A DNA stretch of 64,000 bases from Vibrio penaeicida (GCF_030689305.1 NZ_JAUYVM010000021.1:24853-88852); one strand, 5' to 3'; shown: positions 51,557 through 61,124, counted from the first letter of the stretch. Notes: a model not told the origin generated them from the sequence alone. A program made the numbers and translations.

Positions 51557-53152
51557 GTGATTCGAAATGTACCTAAAGTCGGGATAGTCGTCGCGACGGT
51601 TATCTTAGTCTTTGTTGTCTCTGCTTTGTGGGCATTATTGTCAAATGCGCCTTCTCTGAATCCTCTCCAAATATGGTCTGATCCTTATTATCGCCATGTT
51701 ACCCAATTCAGCTTTTATCAAGCATTTCTGTCTACATTACTCAGCGTTGGGTTTGCCATTCCTGTCGCGCACGCACTGTCTTACCGACAATTTCTCGGTA
51801 GAAGCTTACTGCTTAAACTGTTTGCTAGCACGTTGGTGTTACCAGTTTTAGTTGGGGTATTCGGAATATTAGCCATATATGGCAACAGTGGTTTGATTGC
51901 CGATTGGCTGAAAGACAATGGGATGTCTTTGCCTTTTTCGATTTATGGTTTAAACGGCATTTTGCTTGCTCATGTGTTTTTTAACCTGCCTTATGCAACG
52001 CGGCTACTACTCCAGGCGTTAGAGAGTATCCCGCCAGAGCAACACAAATTATGTGCTCATTTAGGGATGTCCCGCTGGAATAAATTTCGTTGGGTAGAAT
52101 GGCCTCGATTAGCAACGCAGCTCCCTCAAGTGTGTGGTTTGGTCTTTATGCTTTGCTTTACCAGTTTTGCTACGGTTATGGCACTCGGCGGGGGACCGAA
52201 ATCAACGACAATCGAATTAGCTATCTATCAAGCGATAAAATTCGACTTTGATCTTCAAACCGGTGCATTGCTGGCCATGTGGCAAATGCTGTTGTGTGGC
52301 GTGCTCGCCATCAGTGTTCAAAAGCTATCAAAGCCTTTACCTGTCACTTCGGGAAGCCTGAAGCCACTGCCCATGTATTCCGATAGCCGTAAAGCCAAAG
52401 CGTGGGACACCTTTTGGATTGGTTTAGTGATGATGTTGGTGTTGCCGCCACTAACGATGGTTGTGCTAAGCGGCCTTAACAATAAAGTATTTATCGTATT
52501 GTCGGATGGTCGTTTTTGGAACGCTGTGATTTCCTCTCTTCAGGTCGCTTTATTAGCCAGTGTTTCTGCGTTGCTACTGGGTGCAACGATTTTGTCGACT
52601 AGCCGAGTATGGCGACTCAAAAAACAACACTTTCGTGCCGATAAAATAGAATTGGCGGGTACCATTATCCTCGTTACACCAGGCTTGGTGATCAGTACTG
52701 GGCTGTTTTTATTGATCAGAGAAATAGCCGACGTATTTAGCCTAGCATTTTGGATTGTCGTTGCAGTCAACTGTTTAATGGCATTGCCTTATGTTATCAA
52801 AACATTGTCGCTCCCTATGTATCAATTGGTTCAACAGTATCAATACCTATCAGCAAGCTTAGGTATTCAAGGGTGGAATCATTTTCGCTTAATGGAGTGG
52901 CGAGCATTGAGAAAACCGTTTGCCCATGCGTTCGCAATAAGCTTTATGCTATCGATGGGCGATCTTAGCGCGATTGCTCTGTTTGGTAGCCAAGAATTTA
53001 GGACTCTACCTCTGTATTTATTTCAATTACTTGGAAGTTATCAAATGGAAGCGGCAGCGGTGGTTTCTTTGTGTCTTTTACTTCTGAGTGTGTTGAGTTT
53101 TTCACTTGTTGAAGCCCTATTTAAACAGAGAGTTCCCCATGACCATTCTTAG
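51557..53152 (+). CDS. thiP: Thiamine/TPP ABC transporter permease
   Basis: A 531-aa fused double permease with about 12 membrane segments and two repeats of the permease signature: one LLQALESIPPEQHKLCAHLG (EAA loop 1) and one LPMYQLVQQYQYLSASLG (EAA loop 2). Start codon is GTG. Its last 14 bases overlap thiQ. It moves thiamine bound by ThiB across the inner membrane. Confidence 0.93.
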   Translation: MIRNVPKVGIVVATVILVFVVSALWALLSNAPSLNPLQIWSDPYYRHVTQFSFYQAFLSTLLSVGFAIPVAHALSYRQFLGRSLLLKLFASTLVLPVLVGVFGILAIYGNSGLIADWLKDNGMSLPFSIYGLNGILLAHVFFNLPYATRLLLQALESIPPEQHKLCAHLGMSRWNKFRWVEWPRLATQLPQVCGLVFMLCFTSFATVMALGGGPKSTTIELAIYQAIKFDFDLQTGALLAMWQMLLCGVLAISVQKLSKPLPVTSGSLKPLPMYSDSRKAKAWDTFWIGLVMMLVLPPLTMVVLSGLNNKVFIVLSDGRFWNAVISSLQVALLASVSALLLGATILSTSRVWRLKKQHFRADKIELAGTIILVTPGLVISTGLFLLIREIADVFSLAFWIVVAVNCLMALPYVIKTLSLPMYQLVQQYQYLSASLGIQGWNHFRLMEWRALRKPFAHAFAISFMLSMGDLSAIALFGSQEFRTLPLYLFQLLGSYQMEAAAVVSLCLLLLSVLSFSLVEALFKQRVPHDHS

Positions 53153-53849
53153 TTTACAAGATGTGAATTACCGTTATAACGATGAGCTGTTTAGGTTTAA
53201 CTTAGATGTGAGTGAAGGCGATATCGTTTCATTGATGGGGCCAAGTGGTGCTGGAAAATCGACCTTACTATCGCTGGTGGCAGGTTTTATTCAGCCACAG
53301 TCGGGGCAGATCCTTGTCGCGGGGCAATCGGTTTTAGGGTTACCGCCGCACCAGATTCCTTTGTCTATGTTATTCCAAGAAAACAACCTATTTGCTCACT
53401 TAACGGTGCGTGAAAACATAGGGTTGGGTATAGAACCTAGCTTAAGGCTTTCTTCTAAACAGAAAGGACAGGTAGAAGAAGCGGCGGTAATGGTCGGGAT
53501 CGGTGACTTTCTGGATCGACTTCCAGAGCAGCTTTCTGGCGGACAGAAACAACGAGTGGCATTGGCGAGATGTTTTGTTCAGCCTCATTCCATTTGGCTT
53601 TTAGATGAACCTTTCTCAGCGCTTGACCCTGTTATTCGCGAAGACATGCTCTCGCTGGTACAAACATTAGCCAAAGAGAGAAACATCGCCATCGTTATGG
53701 TCACTCACCACGTCAGCGATGCGAAATCCATTGCCACTCAATTTGCTTACATGTCAAAAGGGGAAGTGCGTGCTGTATTGCCTATCGAGGAGCTAGTTGC
53801 AACAAACTCAAACCAAGAAATAGCGGTATTTGTTAGAGCTGGTGAGTAG
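53139..53849 (+). CDS. thiQ: Thiamine/TPP ABC transporter ATPase
   Basis: A 236-aa ATP-binding subunit; start at ATG 53139 (MTILSLQDVNY) because an upstream extension is inside thiP. Walker A GPSGAGKSTLLS, Q-loop FQENNLF, signature LSGGQKQRVALARC, Walker B WLLDEPFSALDP and the H-loop TH. Pairs with ThiP. Confidence 0.95.
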   Translation: MTILSLQDVNYRYNDELFRFNLDVSEGDIVSLMGPSGAGKSTLLSLVAGFIQPQSGQILVAGQSVLGLPPHQIPLSMLFQENNLFAHLTVRENIGLGIEPSLRLSSKQKGQVEEAAVMVGIGDFLDRLPEQLSGGQKQRVALARCFVQPHSIWLLDEPFSALDPVIREDMLSLVQTLAKERNIAIVMVTHHVSDAKSIATQFAYMSKGEVRAVLPIEELVATNSNQEIAVFVRAGE

Positions 53850-53850
53850 A

Positions 53851-54249
53851 TCAATACTCTAGATGATGGTTGTACATGTCGATAAAGGCTTCGGCGTTTG
53901 TGAAAAGCGTTGCCACTTCAATGATGACACTTTCTTCCTTAGCTTGAGAAGACAGCGAGCCAAATGCGGTGTAGTAGCTCACTTCGTCTACGTTGTTTAT
54001 ACCGACATTGGTTAATGGAATCAGTTTATGAGTTTGTAGGATCTCCTTATTGAGGGCGTGAACATCTTTTACGTTTCGTTCCGGAAATAAAATACTTTCT
54101 ATGACGATCTGATGTTCAGAAATACTTAAGTAAGCAATTAAGCTGTCTTCTTTGTTGTTGATGATTAGCGTTCCTGAATCAATGGAATCAACCTCCCATC
54201 CTCTTCTCGTGTCTATTAGTTTTCGTAGCCCGCCTAATGTCCATGACAC
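53851..54249 (-). CDS. yjfI: YjfI-like (DUF2170) protein
   Basis: A 132-aa soluble protein of the DUF2170 family. It starts WTLGGLRKLIDTRRGWEV and has SLIAYLSISEHQIVIESIL, LNKEILQTHKLIPLTNVGI and the C-terminal YYTAFGSLSSQAKEESVIIEV, all as in YjfI. Function not established. Convergent with thiQ with only 1 base between the stops. Confidence 0.7.
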   Translation of the reverse strand: MSWTLGGLRKLIDTRRGWEVDSIDSGTLIINNKEDSLIAYLSISEHQIVIESILFPERNVKDVHALNKEILQTHKLIPLTNVGINNVDEVSYYTAFGSLSSQAKEESVIIEVATLFTNAEAFIDMYNHHLEY

Positions 54250-54649
54250 AATAATAATCCTTTAAAATCAGCTAGTAAGGTCATGGAGTATAGAGAATAA
54301 GTGACTAATGGCAACACACGTTTATTGTGCCTTGTAGTCAATGAAATCTCTATTGTTACGAATAGTGTCAATATATCTACTTGTTATAGTAAGTGTATTT
54401 TTAGGCAAGTTATAAATATTGCTTTCTAATTTATATTTATATTTTTTCTAGTAGTTGTAATTATTGGGATACGCATCACTTTTTATTCTCTTTTTACGAA
54501 TTCTATGGGGACGGAATCACGTTTCTCTCTAAATGAAATAATCGTAAAACGTTACATTAAAAATCCGTTTTTTTATAAGTTTCGTGAATGATTGTTTTCT
54601 CAGTTATCATTTTTATTTTGTGCCTGACCATTTGAAACCTTTTCTCTAA

Positions 54650-54682
54650 TTTAATTTATTTTAGGTAACAAAATAAATTAAA
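54650..54682. repeat. Perfect AT-only inverted repeat
   Basis: TTTAATTTATTTT and AAAATAAATTAAA pair perfectly over 13 bases with a 7-base loop (AGGTAAC), about 55 bases upstream of the operator. It may be a transcript terminator for upstream noise or a bent DNA element. Confidence 0.55.
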
Positions 54683-54736
54683 CTCGGATCTTTCTTATCC
54701 AATATTTATTAAATTGGGACATTCTTCACGCAAAAT

Positions 54737-54748
54737 GCAACCGGTTGC
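54737..54748. promoter_or_regulatory. LacI-type operator upstream of the PTS operon
   Basis: GCAACCGGTTGC is a perfect 12-bp palindrome with the central CCGG typical of LacI/GalR operators. It precedes the operon whose own LacI-family regulator lies at 59145, and sits about 68 bases before the first ATG. Confidence 0.65.
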
Positions 54749-54815
54749 GCTTTTTTGTTAATCCAGTTTTTGATAGAGTTTTTATAGTTCATTAATTGAT
54801 CAACTGGAGTGAGTT

Positions 54816-55121
54816 ATGAAAAGGATATTGCTTTGCTGCAGCGCAGGTATGTCTACGAGTATGCTAGTTAAGAAAATGGAAGCAGCCGCAACGGAACAAG
54901 GGATTGAATGCAAGATAGATGCGCTGTCTGTTAGTGCATTTGAAGGTGAAATTCAAAACTACGACGTTTGTCTCCTCGGCCCTCAAGTCCGTTTCCAGCT
55001 AGAGGAAATGAAGAAGGTGACGGATCAGCATGGTATTAACATCGCTGCGATACCCCCTCAAACCTACGGCATGATGAAAGGTGATGAAGTCTTAAAACAA
55101 GCACTCTTACTTATTAAGTAA
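54816..55121 (+). CDS. celA: PTS lactose/cellobiose-type EIIB component
   Basis: A 101-aa cytoplasmic phosphotransfer protein. The phosphorylated Cys is in ILLCCSAGMSTSMLV (about residues 5-18), characteristic of the lactose/chitobiose EIIB family. Followed by VCLLGPQVRFQ and INIAAIPPQTYGMMKGD. Start with a GGAGTGAG upstream. First gene of the operon; the substrate could be cellobiose (as in V. cholerae, where the homologous genes were shown to serve cellobiose) or chitobiose. Confidence 0.85.
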   Translation: MKRILLCCSAGMSTSMLVKKMEAAATEQGIECKIDALSVSAFEGEIQNYDVCLLGPQVRFQLEEMKKVTDQHGINIAAIPPQTYGMMKGDEVLKQALLLIK

Positions 55122-55206
55122 AACAAAATTAATCTGAGCCTTATATAACCTGATTATATTAATTCATCGGGAAGGGGCTCTTATATCCAAAATATGGGTT
55201 TTAATT

Positions 55207-56541
55207 ATGAAAATTTATGAAGCAATGATGAAAGTTGTAGAACAACATATTGCGCCCTTAGCTGCAAAAGTCGGAGCACAACGGCATGTTAGGGCAATGA
55301 GAGACGGTTTTATTATTGCGATGCCTTTTATTATCGTCGGAAGTTTTATTTTAATTTTTGCGTTTCCACCATTTGATCAAGACACCACAAATGGATTTGG
55401 GCGCGCTTGGCTTAATTTCGCTTCGACGCATTTCGACACCATTATGATGCCTCACTTTATGTCGATGGCCCTGATGGGGTTATTTGTATCCATGGGGGTA
55501 GCTTACAGTTTAGCGAAATCGTACGGAATGGATGGCATTACCAGTGCCGCCCTCGCGTTAATGAGCTTTTTACTGGTAGCGGCTCCTGCAAAAGAAGGCA
55601 TGTTATCCATGCAATACCTTGGTGGTACGGGCGTGTTTACTGCCGTACTTTCCGGCTTCTTTGCTGTAGAACTTTACCGCGTAATGAAGAAATACAACAT
55701 TACGATCCGGATGCCAGAACAGGTTCCGCCTGCCATTCAACGATCTTTTGAAGTACTACTCCCAGTATTGGTTGTATTCCTAACGTTGTACCCACTCAGT
55801 ATTTGGTTGCAAACACAGCACGATATGTTGCTTCCTCAAGCGATTATGGAAGCGTTCAAACCATTGGTGAGCGCCTCAAATACACTGCCAGCTATTATCG
55901 GCGCCTTACTGTTGTGCCAGCTATTGTGGTTTGCGGGTATTCACGGTGCGGCCATAGTTGTCGGTTTACTTGGTCCTATTTTCCTCACGAACCTTACCGT
56001 TAACATTGAAGCATTTGTTGCAGGTGAAGAAGTGCCTAACGTGTTTACTCAGCCATTCTGGGATTTCTACATCTTTATTGGCGGCTCTGGCGCGACGTTG
56101 GCGTTAGTTGCGTTGATGTCATTCAGCCGCTCCGCTCACCTGAAAAGTTTGGGAAGAATGAGTGCGGTTCCCGGCTTATTCCAGATCAATGAGCCGGTTA
56201 TTTTTGGTAGCCCAATTGTTATGAACCCAACACTGTTCTTACCGTTTGTTGTTGTGCCAATCATTAATGCAACGATTGCATATATTGCTGTCCACACCGG
56301 TTTTGTTGGAATGGGGGTTGCGACGATGCCATGGACGACGCCAGCCATCATAGGCGCATCTTGGGGAGCGGGCTGGACATTAACACCTGTGCTTCTTGTT
56401 GCCGTGTTGTTTGTTATCGATATCGTTCTTTATTACCCGTTCTTCAAAATATTTGAGCGCGAGCTTCTTGCCCAGGAAGAGCAGTCTGAAACCACAGAAG
56501 AATCAGCGACACCTGCTCGTGGAGAAGGTGTCACCGCTTAA
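55207..56541 (+). CDS. celB: PTS lactose/cellobiose-type EIIC permease
   Basis: A 444-aa membrane component with about 10 segments (e.g. FIIAMPFIIVGSFILIFAF, SMALMGLFVSMGVAYSLA, LLLCQLLWFAGIHGAAIVVG). The family region FWDFYIFIGGSGATLALVAL and GLFQINEPVIFGSPIVMNP, with NEP motif, is present. Transports and phosphorylates the disaccharide with EIIA and EIIB. Confidence 0.9.
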   Translation: MKIYEAMMKVVEQHIAPLAAKVGAQRHVRAMRDGFIIAMPFIIVGSFILIFAFPPFDQDTTNGFGRAWLNFASTHFDTIMMPHFMSMALMGLFVSMGVAYSLAKSYGMDGITSAALALMSFLLVAAPAKEGMLSMQYLGGTGVFTAVLSGFFAVELYRVMKKYNITIRMPEQVPPAIQRSFEVLLPVLVVFLTLYPLSIWLQTQHDMLLPQAIMEAFKPLVSASNTLPAIIGALLLCQLLWFAGIHGAAIVVGLLGPIFLTNLTVNIEAFVAGEEVPNVFTQPFWDFYIFIGGSGATLALVALMSFSRSAHLKSLGRMSAVPGLFQINEPVIFGSPIVMNPTLFLPFVVVPIINATIAYIAVHTGFVGMGVATMPWTTPAIIGASWGAGWTLTPVLLVAVLFVIDIVLYYPFFKIFERELLAQEEQSETTEESATPARGEGVTA

Positions 56542-56554
56542 CTAATCGTATTTG

Positions 56555-56580
56555 GAGTCTGGCGACGGCTCGTCAGGCTC
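56555..56580 (+). other. Intercistronic stem-loop between EIIC and EIIA genes
   Basis: GAGTCTGGCGA and TCGTCAGGCTC form an imperfect stem 13 bases after the EIIC stop and just before the EIIA Shine-Dalgarno. It could set relative expression. Confidence 0.4.
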
Positions 56581-56586
56581 TAGAAT

Positions 56587-56910
56587 TTGGAGAGAAAAAT
56601 GGAACAAGAAGCAGTTGTAATGGACATTATCTGTAATGCAGGTGAAGCCAGAAGTTTATGTTTTGAAGCGCTTGCAAAAGCTAGGGCGGGTGAATTGAGC
56701 CACGCCAAATCTTCTCTAGTTCAGGCAAAAGAATGCTTGAACCAAGCACACCTTACTCAAACTCAGCTTATCGAAGCGGATCAGGGGGAGGGGAAAGTGC
56801 CGATGACATTGGTCATGGTACATGCCCAAGACCATTTAATGACAACAATATTGGCACATGAAATGGCAACAGAAATGGTTGCACTTCACGAACAGTTGGC
56901 AAAAAGGTAG
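56587..56910 (+). CDS. celC: PTS lactose/cellobiose-type EIIA component
   Basis: A 107-aa EIIA protein. The family helical pattern includes IICNAGEARSLCFEALAKARAGE and the phospho-His in TLVMVHAQDHLMTTI (about residues 76-90). It takes phosphate from HPr and hands it to EIIB. The gene lies 45 bases after EIIC. Confidence 0.88.
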   Translation: MERKMEQEAVVMDIICNAGEARSLCFEALAKARAGELSHAKSSLVQAKECLNQAHLTQTQLIEADQGEGKVPMTLVMVHAQDHLMTTILAHEMATEMVALHEQLAKR

Positions 56911-56919
56911 GAAATGATC

Positions 56920-58239
56920 ATGGCTAGAAAGGCTCTGAAACTTGCGATTATTGGTGGGGGGAGTAGCTATACCCCTGAATTGGTAGAAGGCGTCCTCACT
57001 CGCATCGATCGCTTGCCTGTGAGAGAAATCCATTTTGTTGATGTTGAAGAAGGGCAAGAGAAACTTGAAATCATCGCTGCACTTTCAAAGCGCATGGTTG
57101 AAAAAGTAGGTGCAGACATTGAGATAAAAGCATCGTTAGATCGAAGAAGCGCAATTAAAGATGCTGACTTTGTCATGACTCAATTCCGTGTGGGTGGGCT
57201 TCAAGCTCGGGCGAATGACGAAAGAATTCCACTGAAATACGATGTTATAGGGCAGGAAACCACTGGAGCAGGGGGATTTGCTAAGGCGCTAAGAACTATC
57301 CCTGTGATATTGGATATATGTCGAGACATTGAAGAGCTGGCGCCCAACGCTTGGATGTTGAATTTTACAAACCCTGCTGGGTTGGTCACTGAAGCTGTGC
57401 AGCGACATACCAACGTAAAAAGCATCGGGCTGTGTAATGTACCGGTTTCCATGAAAATGATGGTCGCGGAAATGATGGATTGTCAGCCAGACGATCTTCA
57501 AATGGAATTCGCAGGGTTAAACCACCTTGTTTGGGTTCACCAAGTTTGGCTACATGGCGAAGACATCACCGAAACCGTATTGGAGAAAGTGGGGGATGGT
57601 GCCAACTTCAGTATGAAAAACATTTTTGAAGAACCGTGGGATCCCGATTTCTTATATGCCCTAGGTGTAATCCCTTGTCCGTATCATCGCTATTTTTACC
57701 AAACAGAGGCGATGTTAGAAGAAGAAAAGCAGTCCGCTCAAGAAATTGGCACTCGTGCAGAACAAGTCATGCAAACAGAAAAAGAGCTGTTTGAACTTTA
57801 TCGTGATGTCAATCTCGCTCACAAGCCAGAGCAATTGGAGCAAAGAGGTGGCGCGTATTATTCTGATGCCTCTCTCAATCTGGTAGATGCGATTTACAAC
57901 AACCTGAACGCAGTACATGTTGTCAATGTTCGAAATAATGGGACGATTCACACATTGCCGGATGATGCGGTGATTGAATGCAGTGCGGTTGTGGGAAGCT
58001 TTGGTGCGAAACCTCTTACTGTCGGTCCATTTCCAGCTGAAATTCGCGGTTTGATACATCAAGTAAAAGCGTATGAAGAGCTTACCGTCGAAGCGGCAGT
58101 GTCAGGCAGTTATGAGAAAAGTCTAATGGCATTAGCAAACAACCCACTGGTTCCAGATATTGCGAAAGCAAAAGCGATATTGGATGAAATATTACAAACT
58201 AACAAACCGTATCTGCCTCAATTTAAGGAGGCACTTTAG
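56920..58239 (+). CDS. celF: 6-phospho-beta-glucosidase, GH4 family
   Basis: A 439-aa NAD-dependent glycosidase that splits the phosphorylated disaccharide. Start at ATG 56920 because AGGAA is 7 bases upstream; the ATG at 56914 is too near it. N-terminal ALKLAIIGGGSSYTPELVEG is the NAD site, then FRVGGLQARANDERIPLKYDVIGQETTGAGGF with the metal-binding motif, and NFTNPAGLVTEAVQRH then IGLCNVPVS with the conserved Cys. In phospho-chitobiose operons the same family acts on phospho-chitobiose. Confidence 0.92.
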   Translation: MARKALKLAIIGGGSSYTPELVEGVLTRIDRLPVREIHFVDVEEGQEKLEIIAALSKRMVEKVGADIEIKASLDRRSAIKDADFVMTQFRVGGLQARANDERIPLKYDVIGQETTGAGGFAKALRTIPVILDICRDIEELAPNAWMLNFTNPAGLVTEAVQRHTNVKSIGLCNVPVSMKMMVAEMMDCQPDDLQMEFAGLNHLVWVHQVWLHGEDITETVLEKVGDGANFSMKNIFEEPWDPDFLYALGVIPCPYHRYFYQTEAMLEEEKQSAQEIGTRAEQVMQTEKELFELYRDVNLAHKPEQLEQRGGAYYSDASLNLVDAIYNNLNAVHVVNVRNNGTIHTLPDDAVIECSAVVGSFGAKPLTVGPFPAEIRGLIHQVKAYEELTVEAAVSGSYEKSLMALANNPLVPDIAKAKAILDEILQTNKPYLPQFKEAL

Positions 58240-58269
58240 CCCGTATGATGGCAGAAGTAGGAGGACAGT

Positions 58270-59010
58270 ATGCACGTAATATTCAATGCAGATGATTTTG
58301 GTTTAACTCATGGAGTAAACCAAGGAATCAAAGACGCTCATTTAAAAGGTGTCGTGAATTCAACAACACTTATGGTCGGAATGAGTGCCGACAAAGAAGC
58401 GGTAGAAATGGCAAAAGCGTTACCGAATTTAAAAGTAGGGATTCATCTACGTTTTACGGCAGGAAAGCCACTAACAAATTTGCCAAATCTGTTAAGTGAA
58501 GATGAGTACTTTCCTGTTCAACCCGACTTTTGGTCACGCAAGGACTTTTGCGCAGATGCGGTGGAATTAGAAGTGCGGGCTCAGCTTAGATATTTCGATG
58601 AATTAGGTCTGACATTGAGCCATATTGATAGCCATCATCATGCGCATCGACATCCTCAAATACTGCCCATTGTCGAGCGAATCGCTGCTGAACGAGGTGT
58701 CCCACTGAGGGAGCAGTCTATTGATGGAGTTCGGTATCAATTTACGGACAAGTTTTTTGATGACACCGTTTCAATGGATGCATTACTTTCATTGATTGCC
58801 ACTTATAAAGATCGTTGTGATGTCCTTGAAGTGATGTGTCACCCAGCTAGGATAGATGAACATCTCGAACAGATATCCAGCTATGTGATTCCAAGAGAAA
58901 AAGAACGAACGGTTCTAACCGACCCGCAACTCACATCTTTACTAAAAGATATGGGGGTAACGGTCTCTGATTACTCTGCTGTTACGTTGTTGGTGGAGTC
59001 CACCCAGTAA
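58270..59010 (+). CDS. chbG: ChbG/YdjC carbohydrate deacetylase
   Basis: A 246-aa YdjC-family deacetylase. Motifs: IFNADDFGLTHGVNQGI (metal Asp-Asp), VVNSTTLMVGMSAD, VGIHLRFTAGKPL, and SHIDSHHHAHRHPQILP (metal His). In E. coli ChbG removes one acetyl from chitobiose-6-phosphate. Its presence in the operon favours a chito-oligosaccharide substrate, but the V. cholerae homologue lies in a cellobiose operon. AGTAGGAGGA precedes the ATG. Confidence 0.9.
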   Translation: MHVIFNADDFGLTHGVNQGIKDAHLKGVVNSTTLMVGMSADKEAVEMAKALPNLKVGIHLRFTAGKPLTNLPNLLSEDEYFPVQPDFWSRKDFCADAVELEVRAQLRYFDELGLTLSHIDSHHHAHRHPQILPIVERIAAERGVPLREQSIDGVRYQFTDKFFDDTVSMDALLSLIATYKDRCDVLEVMCHPARIDEHLEQISSYVIPREKERTVLTDPQLTSLLKDMGVTVSDYSAVTLLVESTQ

Positions 59011-59018
59011 AATAAAGT

Positions 59019-59082
59019 AGCTGCCACTTTGGAACCCCCTAAACCTTAATTCCAATGTTTGAATCTGGCAGCTTGCTTTTTT
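59019..59082 (+). terminator. Hairpin with long loop between chbG and the LacI gene
   Basis: AGCTGCCA (59019-59026) pairs with TGGCAGCT (59066-59073), followed by TGCTTTTTT. The 39-base loop is long for a strict terminator, but position and T run suit an attenuating end of the operon. Confidence 0.5.
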
Positions 59083-59144
59083 CTTAGTTAGATTGAGTCA
59101 CATTAGGTCAACAGACCCTAGTTTTAAAAGGAAATCGAGAAAGC

Positions 59145-60140
59145 ATGGCGAGAATCAAAGACGTTGCTTTGTTGGCTGGCGTAAACCGTTCTACCGTCTC
59201 TAGGATTATTAACGGTGAAGGGAAATTTAGAGAAGAAACAAAAAGGAAAGTCGAGCAAGCGATGGCGGAGCTTAACTATCGTCCTAGTGCGATAGCGCGC
59301 TCTTTGGCAACCGCCTCAAGTAACATGACGGGGCTACTTGTCACATTTTACACTGGTGGCTTCTTTGGTGAGATGATGGACCAAGTGCAAAATGAACTGG
59401 ATAAGCACAAGAAGTTTTTAATCACCGCTCAAGGTCATCACAGTGCGGAAGGCGAGCGAGAAGCGATACAACGCTTTCATGACTTAAGATGTGAAGGGTA
59501 TGTGCTTCATAGTCGCTATATGAGTGATGAAGAGTTGCGAGAACTCGCTTCCTTACCCACACCATTTGTGTTGCTTGATCGTTTTGTTGAAGGGTTAGAA
59601 GACAGGTGCATCACCTTTGATCATGAAAATGCGGCATTTATTGCTACCTCACATTTAATCGAAAATGGGCACACATGCATTGGTTGTATTGCTGGACCAA
59701 GTGAACGGGTCAGTGCTAAGAAGCGATTATCTGGATTTGTAAAGGCGATGGATTCTCGAACTATTCCGTGGAGTGATAGTTTGATAGCAGAAGGAGATTA
59801 TGGGCGTGAAAGCGGCTACTTAGCGGCGAAAAAACTCGCATCCCAAAACCCAGAGCTGACGGCTGTGTTTTGTACGAGTGAGGAAATGACAAGTGGTGCT
59901 ATGCAGTATTTTCATGAACATGAAATTCGAGTACCTCAAGACATTTCTGTAGTCAGTTTTGATAGCGTTTACGTTTGCGAAAGCTTTTACCCGACCGTTT
60001 CATCTGTCCAATTCCCAATTAGTAAAATGGCGCGCTCTGCCGTAGAAATTCTAACAGCCAAAATTCAGGGGAAAGAAACCGGTGTTGCACAAGAGTTTGA
60101 GCCTGAATTGATCCGAAGAAAAAGTGTTTCCTCCCTCTAA
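59145..60140 (+). CDS. LacI-family repressor of the PTS operon
   Basis: A 331-aa LacI-type regulator: HTH MARIKDVALLAGVNRSTVSR and IINGEGKFREETKRKVEQAM (residues 1-45), then the sugar-binding domain (VVSFDSVYVCESFYPTVSSV). It is the last gene in this set, 134 bases after chbG, and its likely operator is the palindrome at 54737. The ligand would be the phosphorylated or free disaccharide. Confidence 0.88.
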   Translation: MARIKDVALLAGVNRSTVSRIINGEGKFREETKRKVEQAMAELNYRPSAIARSLATASSNMTGLLVTFYTGGFFGEMMDQVQNELDKHKKFLITAQGHHSAEGEREAIQRFHDLRCEGYVLHSRYMSDEELRELASLPTPFVLLDRFVEGLEDRCITFDHENAAFIATSHLIENGHTCIGCIAGPSERVSAKKRLSGFVKAMDSRTIPWSDSLIAEGDYGRESGYLAAKKLASQNPELTAVFCTSEEMTSGAMQYFHEHEIRVPQDISVVSFDSVYVCESFYPTVSSVQFPISKMARSAVEILTAKIQGKETGVAQEFEPELIRRKSVSSL

Positions 60141-60261
60141 GCATAAAGGCTGTGAATAGACGCTTGATTCTAGGGAAAAACGCTAAAAGTAGGTAAAGCA
60201 ATAACATCCCATTCTTAGACTATAGTTAAAACTGCACATTCATTAATTTGGGGAGAATTCA

Positions 60262-61086
60262 ATGGATCAAGCGAACTTATTATCAAGAATAAATGAATTG
60301 CCTAAAATTCGAAAAGTCTTACAGGAACTTGTCGAGATGGTGAATCGAGACGAAGTCGATCTGATGGAGCTTTCACAAAAAATTGCCATGGAACAGGTAG
60401 TCTCCGCACGTATTTTAAGGTTAGCCAACTCCGTTCACTTTGGACGAAGCAGAACGGTCGCATCAATCGATGAAGCTGTTATACGTTTAGGGACCGAACC
60501 GATCAGAACATTAGTCGTGGTATCAGTATTGACGAGTGCCTTCCCTAAATTTGAAACGATGGATGTGACTGAATATTGGAACAACACATTTGAAGTCGCC
60601 ACTATCGCGAGTAACATCGCGAAAGAAATTGGTCTAGAACCTAACCAAGTATTCACCGCAGGTATCCTTCACAATATAGGTGAACTAATGATTCATGCGT
60701 TAGCGCCGGAAGAAGCAAAAAAAATTCAAGAGCGAGTGAGTGAAGGTGAAGATGCAGAAACAGTGCAGCGTGATGTTCTTGGAACTTCAGCTTGTGAGCT
60801 AGGTGCTAAATTGGCGACAGCGTGGAAGTTCGCACCTCAACTGGTTGATTCCATCGCTCACTGCCTCAACCCAGAAAAAGCAGAAGAAGAGCCTAAAATT
60901 GCATGGTCTCTGCATTTGGCGAGGCAAATAAATTTCGATTGGGATGATATTGAAGAGGAAGATGAACGGCTCGAATATATTGAGTCAAACCAAGACGCAA
61001 AAGTATTGGGCTTATCAACCACTTTTGTGCCCACTTTAGAAAATGTGAGAGGGCAAGGAAGGGATCTTGCCGCCCAAATGGTGTAA
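60262..61086 (+). CDS. HDOD-domain signalling protein
   Basis: A 274-aa HDOD protein. Motifs SAR(I)LRLANSVHFGRSRTV, AVIRLGTEPIRTLVVVSVL, and GILHNIGELMIHAL (HN instead of the catalytic HD), indicating a non-enzymatic helical domain. No receiver or output domain. HDOD proteins act as adaptors in c-di-GMP and other signalling; an HD-GYP gene follows 265 bases later. Good Shine-Dalgarno (GGGGAGA). Confidence 0.88.
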   Translation: MDQANLLSRINELPKIRKVLQELVEMVNRDEVDLMELSQKIAMEQVVSARILRLANSVHFGRSRTVASIDEAVIRLGTEPIRTLVVVSVLTSAFPKFETMDVTEYWNNTFEVATIASNIAKEIGLEPNQVFTAGILHNIGELMIHALAPEEAKKIQERVSEGEDAETVQRDVLGTSACELGAKLATAWKFAPQLVDSIAHCLNPEKAEEEPKIAWSLHLARQINFDWDDIEEEDERLEYIESNQDAKVLGLSTTFVPTLENVRGQGRDLAAQMV

Positions 61087-61097
61087 CGAAATGTATT

Positions 61098-61124
61098 AAA
61101 GGGGTTTGGATACCCCTTTTTTTC
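61098..61124 (+). terminator. Terminator after the HDOD gene
   Basis: AAAGGGGTTTGGATACCCCTTTTTTTC: the stem AAAGGGG/CCCCTTT with a short loop and long T run, 12 bases after the stop. Confidence 0.85.

Larger units (their letters stand above)
54250..54815. promoter_or_regulatory. Regulatory region of the PTS operon
   Basis: 566 bases with no gene. It holds an AT hairpin (54650-54682), an operator-like palindrome (54737-54748) and another partial palindrome (GTAAAACGTTAC near 54545). AT-rich throughout; the promoter is expected near 54740-54790. Confidence 0.55.
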
